Source: Bacteroidia bacterium | Lineage (GTDB): Bacteria; Bacteroidota; Bacteroidia; UKL13-3 | Direction of reading: 5' to 3' | Assembly (NCBI GenBank): GCA_019454865.1 | Contig: JACFNJ010000079.1 | Coordinates: forward strand, 1-10,442 | Length of the DNA: 10,442 bases | Part shown: piece by piece, positions 6,165 through 10,442 of the stretch | Position numbering within the stretch: position 1 is the first letter of the stretch | How the letters are laid out: the number at the start of each line of letters is the position of its first letter | Program-made: the position numbers and the translations under genes | The notes under the pieces: model-generated | What the model was told of the DNA's origin: nothing | The model's database searches: none | The model's input: the letters and a program-made list of their open reading frames with translations, nothing else

Positions 6165-7541
6165 TTAATAATTTTTTTCGTTCATGTCGCTTCTACGCAG
6201 GCTGTATTTCTCTATTTTGTTATACAAATGGCTTCGTTGAATATCTATTTCTTGAGATGTTTTTGCAACATTCCAACCATTCTTTTTCAATTTCTCTTCT
6301 ATAAATATTTTCTCAACATGGTCTTTAAATTCTTGCAGTGTTGAGAATTTTTCAAATACGCTTTGTTCATTGCTTTGGCTGTGGCTTGGGCTTGCGTATT
6401 TTTGTATATCTTCTTCAGTAATTTTTGATCCGCTAAGAATAACTAATCGCTCAACCAAATTGCGCAACTCACGAATATTGCCACTCCAATTCATTTTCTT
6501 TAATTCGTTAAGCGCATTTGGTGTAAATAATTTTTTAGGGACACCGTTATCTTCGCAAGCTTCTTTCACAAATTTTTCAGCCAATATCGGAATATCCTCT
6601 TTTCTTTCATTTAAACTCGGAACATGTATAAGTATAACACTTAACCGATGATATAAATCCATACGGAAATTGCCTTTGTCAATTTCTTTAAGCAAGTCTT
6701 TGTTTGTTGCAGCTACTACTCTAACGTTTACTTCAATGTCTTTTTCGCCACCTACACGTGTTATTTTATTTTCTTGTAACGCACGCAAAACTTTTGCTTG
6801 TGCACTTAAACTCATGTCACCTATTTCATCCAAAAATAAAGTACTTTCATGTGCTTGTTCAAATTTGCCAATGCGTTGTTTTAATGCTGATGTAAATGCT
6901 CCTTTTTCATGTCCAAATAATTCGCTTTCTATTAATTCAGTTGGTATTGCAGCACAGTTTACTTCTATCATTTGGTTTTTTGCACGATTACTTTTTTCGT
7001 GTATCCATCTTGCAACCAATTCTTTTCCGGTTCCATTCTCGCCTGTTATCAATACTCTTGCATCGGTTGGAGCTACTTTATCAATAGTTTCTAAGATATT
7101 AATTATTGCAGGGCTCTCGCCTAATATCTCTCTTGTTTTTCCTATTTTTCGTTTTAATACTTTGTTTTCTATTTCAATGCTTTTTCTATCAATAGCATTT
7201 TTAATAGTTATCAAAAGGCGGTTTAAATCCGGTGGTTTTGAAATAAAATCATACGCTCCTTTTTTTGTTGCTTCTACTGCTGTTTCTATTGTACCATGTC
7301 CGGATATCATTACAAAAGGTAAATTTTCATCTATCTCTTTTGCTTTTTTTAGCACTTCCATTCCGTCCATCTTGGGCATCTTTACATCACACAGGATTGC
7401 TTCAAAATCTTCATTCTCTATTTTTTCTAAACCTGTTTGTCCATCTGCTGCTTCATCTACGGTATATCCTTCGTACTCTAATATTTCTTTCAACGTAGCA
7501 CGAATTGCTTTTTCATCATCTATAATTAAAATTTTGGCCAT
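6165..7541 (-). CDS. Sigma-54-dependent NtrC-family response regulator
   Basis: A 458-residue transcription activator with the classic three-part layout. The receiver domain (1-120) has the acidic pair Asp8/Asp9, phospho-acceptor Asp52, Ser80 and Lys102. A short charged helical linker follows. The AAA+ domain (about 138-375) has Walker A GENGTGKE (167-174), the sigma-54-contacting loop GAFTSA (214-219), Walker B TLFLDEIGD (234-242) and a WSGNIREL motif. The C-terminal Fis-type helix-turn-helix is at about 421-445 (NGWNVAKTSQEI, then RSHLYNKI). All residues needed for phosphorylation, ATP hydrolysis and sigma-54 contact are present, so it should work as a phosphorylation-controlled activator of RpoN promoters. 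No histidine kinase is adjacent, so it is an orphan within this window. Downstream is the repeat-bearing gap before the Sua5-type gene, and its targets cannot be read from the window. Confidence 0.92.
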   Translation of the reverse strand: MAKILIIDDEKAIRATLKEILEYEGYTVDEAADGQTGLEKIENEDFEAILCDVKMPKMDGMEVLKKAKEIDENLPFVMISGHGTIETAVEATKKGAYDFISKPPDLNRLLITIKNAIDRKSIEIENKVLKRKIGKTREILGESPAIINILETIDKVAPTDARVLITGENGTGKELVARWIHEKSNRAKNQMIEVNCAAIPTELIESELFGHEKGAFTSALKQRIGKFEQAHESTLFLDEIGDMSLSAQAKVLRALQENKITRVGGEKDIEVNVRVVAATNKDLLKEIDKGNFRMDLYHRLSVILIHVPSLNERKEDIPILAEKFVKEACEDNGVPKKLFTPNALNELKKMNWSGNIRELRNLVERLVILSGSKITEEDIQKYASPSHSQSNEQSVFEKFSTLQEFKDHVEKIFIEEKLKKNGWNVAKTSQEIDIQRSHLYNKIEKYSLRRSDMNEKNY

Positions 7542-7570
7542 TGCGTATTTTCTTTAGTTTGTAAAGTTGT

Positions 7571-7605
7571 TGGTTTTTTTGGTCAAAAAAAAATTACCAA
7601 AACCA
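7571..7605 (-). other. Bulged hairpin in the leader of the NtrC-type gene
   Basis: On the minus strand TGGTTTTGGT can pair with ACCAAAAAAACCA, giving ten base pairs with a three-A bulge and a 12-base loop holding nine T's. It lies 30 bases before the ATG at 7541. It could be a weak terminator for phoH readthrough or a leader structure. The lack of a T-run after the stem argues against a standard terminator. No TAnnTTTG promoter was found for this gene in 7542-7786. Confidence 0.3.
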
Positions 7606-7786
7606 TAGTTATCTACTAAAAATTAACAATATTATTTTATCGCAATTAAATGTAGTTTTTATGTGATGAATAAGAAAAAGCTGGTATGAAAAATTGTTAA
7701 ATCAAATAGAAAGTTGGTTTAAAACATAAGATTTATTAATCTATCAATTTATACAGAATTGTTGTAATAGTGTATCGCAAATGCTT

Positions 7787-9124
7787 TTACAGAAGCATAT
7801 TTGCAACATTAGCAAGTTCACTTCTTTCGCCTTTTTGCAAAGTAATGTGTGCATAAATTGGGTTGTCTTTAATGCGGTCTATCAAATAGCTAAGCCCGTT
7901 GGATTGTGCATCCAAATACGGGGTATCAATTTGAAAAACATCACCTGTAAATACCATCTTGCTTCCTTCGCCTGCACGTGTAATTATGGTTTTTACTTCT
8001 AGTGGTGTAAGGTTTTGGGCTTCATCAATAATAAATAAAATATTGGATAAGCTCCTACCGCGTATATATGCCAATGGTGTTACCACTAATTTTTCTTGGT
8101 TTACCATTTCCGTGATTTTTTGGTATTCCTTATCGGTTTCTTTCCATTGGTTTTGAATAAATTTCAGGTTATCCCACAATGGCTCCATGTATGGATTAAT
8201 TTTACTTTTAATATCGCCCGGCAAGTATCCTATGTCTTTGTTTCCTAATGGAACAATTGGTCTTGCTAAATAAATCTGTCTGTAGTTATGTTTTTGTTCC
8301 AATGCAGCTGCAAGTGCAAGTAGTGTTTTTCCTGTGCCTGCCACTCCCTGAATACTTACCAATGAAACATTTGGATTTAGTATTGCATGCATGGCAAATG
8401 TTTGTTCTGCATTTCGAGGTTTTATACCATGTGATGTACGTTTATCAATTCGTTCTATGCTTTCATTTTCGGGATTATAGTAACATAAAATACTTGTTTT
8501 GTTATTCTTTAAAATAAAATAATGATTAGCTGCCGGCTTTGATTTACTAATCAGTTCGTAGCTAATATGCCCATCTGCATACAGCAAATCTATTACCGAT
8601 TGTTTTACATTTTCTAAAGTAGTAATTCCGGTATTTATCGCATCTAAGTTTTTTATTTTACCGGTTTCGTAGTCTTCGGCTATTAAGTTTAATGCTTTTG
8701 CTTTCAGGCGTAAGTTCACATCTTTTGAAACCATTACTACCTTTCGGTTTTTTTCTTTTGCTTGTATGGCAATTGCTGCATTTAATATTCTGTGATCGGC
8801 TTTTTTTTCACCAAATACTACTTCTGCATCTATTGGTGTTTTTTCATGAAACTGTACTTTAAATTTGCCACGTCCTCGTCCATTTATCGGTATCCAATCA
8901 CTTAAAGTATATTGTCCTGATAGTTTATCTAAAAAGCGAATAAACTCTCGTGCCTCATAATTTATTGTGTCGTTGCCTTTTTTAAAATTGTCTAATTCTT
9001 CTAATACAGTTATCGGTATTGCTACATCGTGTTCCTGAAAATTATTTATACACTTGTGGTCATATAAAATAACGGATGTGTCTAATACAAATATTTTTCG
9101 GTCGGTATTTTTTTTCGTTGCCAT
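7787..9124 (-). CDS. PIN domain-PhoH fusion protein (PhoH2/YlaK-like ATPase)
   Basis: A 445-residue fusion of an N-terminal PIN nuclease-like domain (about 10-150) and a C-terminal PhoH ATPase (about 235-445). The PIN part shows FVLDTSVIL with Asp15, LEELDNFK with Glu42/Glu43, KKADHRIL with Asp110, and VSKDVNLR with Asp135, so the acidic metal site looks intact. The PhoH part has Walker A GVAGTGKT (260-267), RPIVPLG, AYIRGRSL (352-359), Walker B FIIDEAQN (364-371), a TGD sensor (393-395) and a terminal ERSELA motif. Characterised PhoH2 proteins unwind and cleave RNA. In mycobacteria they are paired with an upstream antitoxin, but no small upstream partner gene is visible here. It probably acts in RNA turnover in the cytoplasm. 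The ATG at 9122-9124 is followed by a basic stretch before the first PIN strand. It is divergent from the GSCFA gene. Confidence 0.9.
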   Translation of the reverse strand: MATKKNTDRKIFVLDTSVILYDHKCINNFQEHDVAIPITVLEELDNFKKGNDTINYEAREFIRFLDKLSGQYTLSDWIPINGRGRGKFKVQFHEKTPIDAEVVFGEKKADHRILNAAIAIQAKEKNRKVVMVSKDVNLRLKAKALNLIAEDYETGKIKNLDAINTGITTLENVKQSVIDLLYADGHISYELISKSKPAANHYFILKNNKTSILCYYNPENESIERIDKRTSHGIKPRNAEQTFAMHAILNPNVSLVSIQGVAGTGKTLLALAAALEQKHNYRQIYLARPIVPLGNKDIGYLPGDIKSKINPYMEPLWDNLKFIQNQWKETDKEYQKITEMVNQEKLVVTPLAYIRGRSLSNILFIIDEAQNLTPLEVKTIITRAGEGSKMVFTGDVFQIDTPYLDAQSNGLSYLIDRIKDNPIYAHITLQKGERSELANVANMLL

Positions 9125-9245
9125 AGTTTAAAAAGTTTTAATAAAAACGGTGTGATGCTATCAAAATTTTAAATTCAAAATAGTTACTAATTTTATTTGA
9201 GGTTTCAATAGTTTTAAACAACATGTGTAAATGTTTGCAAGTGCT

Positions 9246-9253
9246 TATGTTTG
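9246..9253 (+). promoter_or_regulatory. Predicted -7 promoter element of the GSCFA gene
   Basis: TATGTTTG is an exact match to TAnnTTTG and would start transcription near 9260, giving a leader of under 20 bases to the ATG at 9278. The word ATGTTTG also occurs 16 bases upstream, at 9231-9237. A second, weaker element TTTATTTG (9264-9271) ends six bases before the ATG. No clear -33 TTG lies at the right distance for either. Confidence 0.4.
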
Positions 9254-9277
9254 TAATAATTAATTTATTTGTACCGC

Positions 9278-10201
9278 ATGGATTTGCTTTTAAATTTTAC
9301 TCCCAAAAAGCCGGATAAAACAATTAACTATTTACAACCAATGTTGTTTACGGGGTCTTGTTTTGCTGATGAAATTGCTTTGTATATGCAGCAACATAAT
9401 TTTAATGTTGTAGCACAGCCATTTGGTACAGTGTTTAACCCGGTAAGTATTGCAGCCCAATTGCAACGAGTAATTAATAAACAAGTATATACTGCTAATG
9501 AGTTGGTACAGCGAAATGAATTATTTCATTCGTGGGAACACCATACACAATTTACTAATACCAATAAAGATATAGCATTAGAAACTATAAATGCACACGT
9601 GATAGAAGCACATCAATGCTTACACCATACTAATGCAGTAGTGTGGATTACACTAGGAAGTGCCTTTGCGTATCAATATCACGGAAAAATTGTTGCCAAT
9701 TGCCATAAATATCCTGCAACTGATTTTTCAAAAAAATTACTTTCAGTAGTTGAAATTACTTCTGCATTAAGTAAAACAATTGAGCAGTTAGAAGGCAAAC
9801 AAGTTGTGTTTACTGTTAGTCCGGTTAGGCATACGCGCGATGGATTGGTAGAGAATAACCGAAGTAAATCGCGGTTGATTGAAGCTGTTCATCAGCTTAC
9901 TGAATATTTCCCCAATGTATATTATTTTCCTGCTTATGAGTTATTGATTGATGTATTACGTGATTACCGCTTTTATGCTCAGGATATGGTGCATCCCAAT
10001 TCAATAGCCGTTAAAATTGTATGGGAACATTTGGTTAATACTTGTTTTGACGAACAAACCCAACACTTTGTAACGGATATGGCTAAACTGTTGCAAATGC
10101 AGCAACACAAAGCATTACATCCGGAAACCGAAGAGTATAAAAAATTTATTCAGGCATTGCAATTGAAAGAAAACGAGTTGTCGCAAAAATATTTTAGTTA
10201 A
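9278..10201 (+). CDS. GSCFA family protein (SGNH/GDSL-like hydrolase or acyltransferase)
   Basis: A 307-residue protein of the GSCFA family, named after the motif seen here as TGSCFADE at residues 25-32. The Ser27 position corresponds to the nucleophile block of SGNH/GDSL esterases. Other conserved stretches are PFGTVFNP (48-55), WITLGSAFAY (123-132), NCHK (141-144), TVSPVRHTRDG (179-189) and QDMVHPN (235-241). Asp236 and His239 resemble the catalytic DxxH of that fold. There is no signal peptide, so it is likely cytosolic. Members are frequent in Bacteroidota and some are associated with envelope or cell-wall genes; the substrate is unknown. The start is placed at the ATG at 9278. An in-frame TTG at 9269 would add three residues but overlaps a promoter-like TTTG. 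The TAA stop overlaps the stop of the opposing WbqC-family gene. Confidence 0.85.
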   Translation: MDLLLNFTPKKPDKTINYLQPMLFTGSCFADEIALYMQQHNFNVVAQPFGTVFNPVSIAAQLQRVINKQVYTANELVQRNELFHSWEHHTQFTNTNKDIALETINAHVIEAHQCLHHTNAVVWITLGSAFAYQYHGKIVANCHKYPATDFSKKLLSVVEITSALSKTIEQLEGKQVVFTVSPVRHTRDGLVENNRSKSRLIEAVHQLTEYFPNVYYFPAYELLIDVLRDYRFYAQDMVHPNSIAVKIVWEHLVNTCFDEQTQHFVTDMAKLLQMQQHKALHPETEEYKKFIQALQLKENELSQKYFS

Positions 10202-10434
10202 AGTATATAGGATATGCTTTGTGTACCTTGATTAAAAAGCAAATCCAAAACACTTAGGTTGGATTGGAAAGGAAACTTTCCTGCAAAAATTTGCAAATAG
10301 GGTTTTGGTTCAAAACTGCTAATTACTTTCGGTGAAATTGTTTGACGAAGGTCAATATAATTCTCAGTTGCATCAATGTATTCCGTTGATAAATTTATTG
10401 GTCTGTCAATTTTCAAATGTTTTTTTAAAAGTTG
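10198..10434 (-). CDS. WbqC family protein, C-terminal part with interrupted frame
   Basis: About 78 codons readable on the minus strand, ending at the TAA at 10198-10200. The segment with DLRQTISPK, then FEPKPYLQIF, FQSNLSVLDLLFNQG and SYIL matches the C-terminal end of WbqC proteins, which are usually about 200-240 residues and linked to polysaccharide or glycolipid gene sets. The homologous reading continues upstream through KKHLKIDRPINLSTEY. An in-frame TAA at 10435-10437 then blocks the frame, just before the right edge. Reading one base differently across the seven-A run (10420-10426) would open another frame upstream, so a single-base frameshift is one explanation. A short TTG-initiated protein (from 10416) is a poor alternative. 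The stop overlaps the GSCFA stop in the palindrome TTAA (10198-10201). The function of the family is not established. Confidence 0.65.
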   Translation of the reverse strand, partial: QLLKKHLKIDRPINLSTEYIDATENYIDLRQTISPKVISSFEPKPYLQIFAGKFPFQSNLSVLDLLFNQGTQSISYIL

Positions 10435-10442
10435 TTATAATT

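Noticed and set aside
6670..7557. Long open frame (295 codons) on the plus strand opposite the NtrC-type gene
   Set aside because: It lies fully antisense to a gene with complete, conserved domains. The protein is Ser/Phe/Ile-rich low-complexity sequence without motifs, as expected from the complement of AT-rich coding DNA.
7781..7798. Perfect 6-bp hairpin ATGCTT/AAGCAT around the phoH stop codon
   Set aside because: It is considered as a terminator, but it overlaps the stop codon, is short and has no T-run after it on the minus strand.
7787..9124. PhoH2-type toxin-antitoxin locus
   Set aside because: Mycobacterial PhoH2 has a small antitoxin gene upstream. Here the 153-bp upstream gap has no plausible small gene, and the next gene is divergent.
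10419..10430. A-AAA-AAC slippery heptamer in the WbqC-family region, as programmed -1 frameshifting
   Set aside because: The frame that would have to enter the site for a -1 shift into the WbqC frame does not fit. The required change is equivalent to +1, so a homopolymer indel is the simpler explanation.

Overview
The window looks like ordinary chromosomal DNA from a member of the Bacteroidota. The evidence is visibly AT-rich DNA, start codons without clear Shine-Dalgarno sequences, several matches to the Bacteroidota -7 promoter element TAnnTTTG, and a typical gene set: a bacillithiol-type deacetylase (BshB1), a GSCFA protein, a WbqC-family protein, a delta-60 repeat secreted protein, and a large periplasmic PIG-L protein. 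The order cannot be fixed from the sequence alone; Chitinophagales or a relative is a guess.

Layout. 1-623 (-): N-terminal 207 codons of a secreted delta-60 repeat (beta-propeller-like) protein that runs off the left edge. 737-1453 (-): BshB1. 1638-2105 (+): four-helix DUF2269 membrane protein with a good upstream promoter. 2106-2264 (-): an easily missed 52-residue single-helix membrane protein, abutting the previous gene stop to stop. 2479-5031 (+): 850-residue exported PIG-L deacetylase with a C-terminal Rossmann-like domain. 5052-6023 (-): Sua5-type threonylcarbamoyl-AMP synthase. 6165-7541 (-): NtrC-type sigma-54 activator. 7787-9124 (-): PIN-PhoH protein. 9278-10201 (+): GSCFA protein, with its start corrected to the ATG at 9278. 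10198-10434 (-): C-terminal part of a WbqC-family protein, whose frame is broken just before the right edge.

The genes are mostly single housekeeping or envelope functions with no clear operon. They cover thiol synthesis, tRNA t6A modification, stress and RNA metabolism, sigma-54 regulation and envelope carbohydrate metabolism. The three convergent junctions are very tight: 0 bp apart, 20 bp apart, and a 4-bp overlap of stop codons. No stretch above 300 bp lacks a gene; the longest gaps are 7542-7786 and 2265-2478. No phage, insertion sequence, CRISPR array, RNA gene or defence system is visible.

I did not find a convincing new multi-gene system. The best leads are small: the hidden membrane protein, a cluster of TTACA inverted repeats at 6066-6151, promoter elements placed so close to start codons that leaderless transcripts are implied, and the interrupted WbqC frame.
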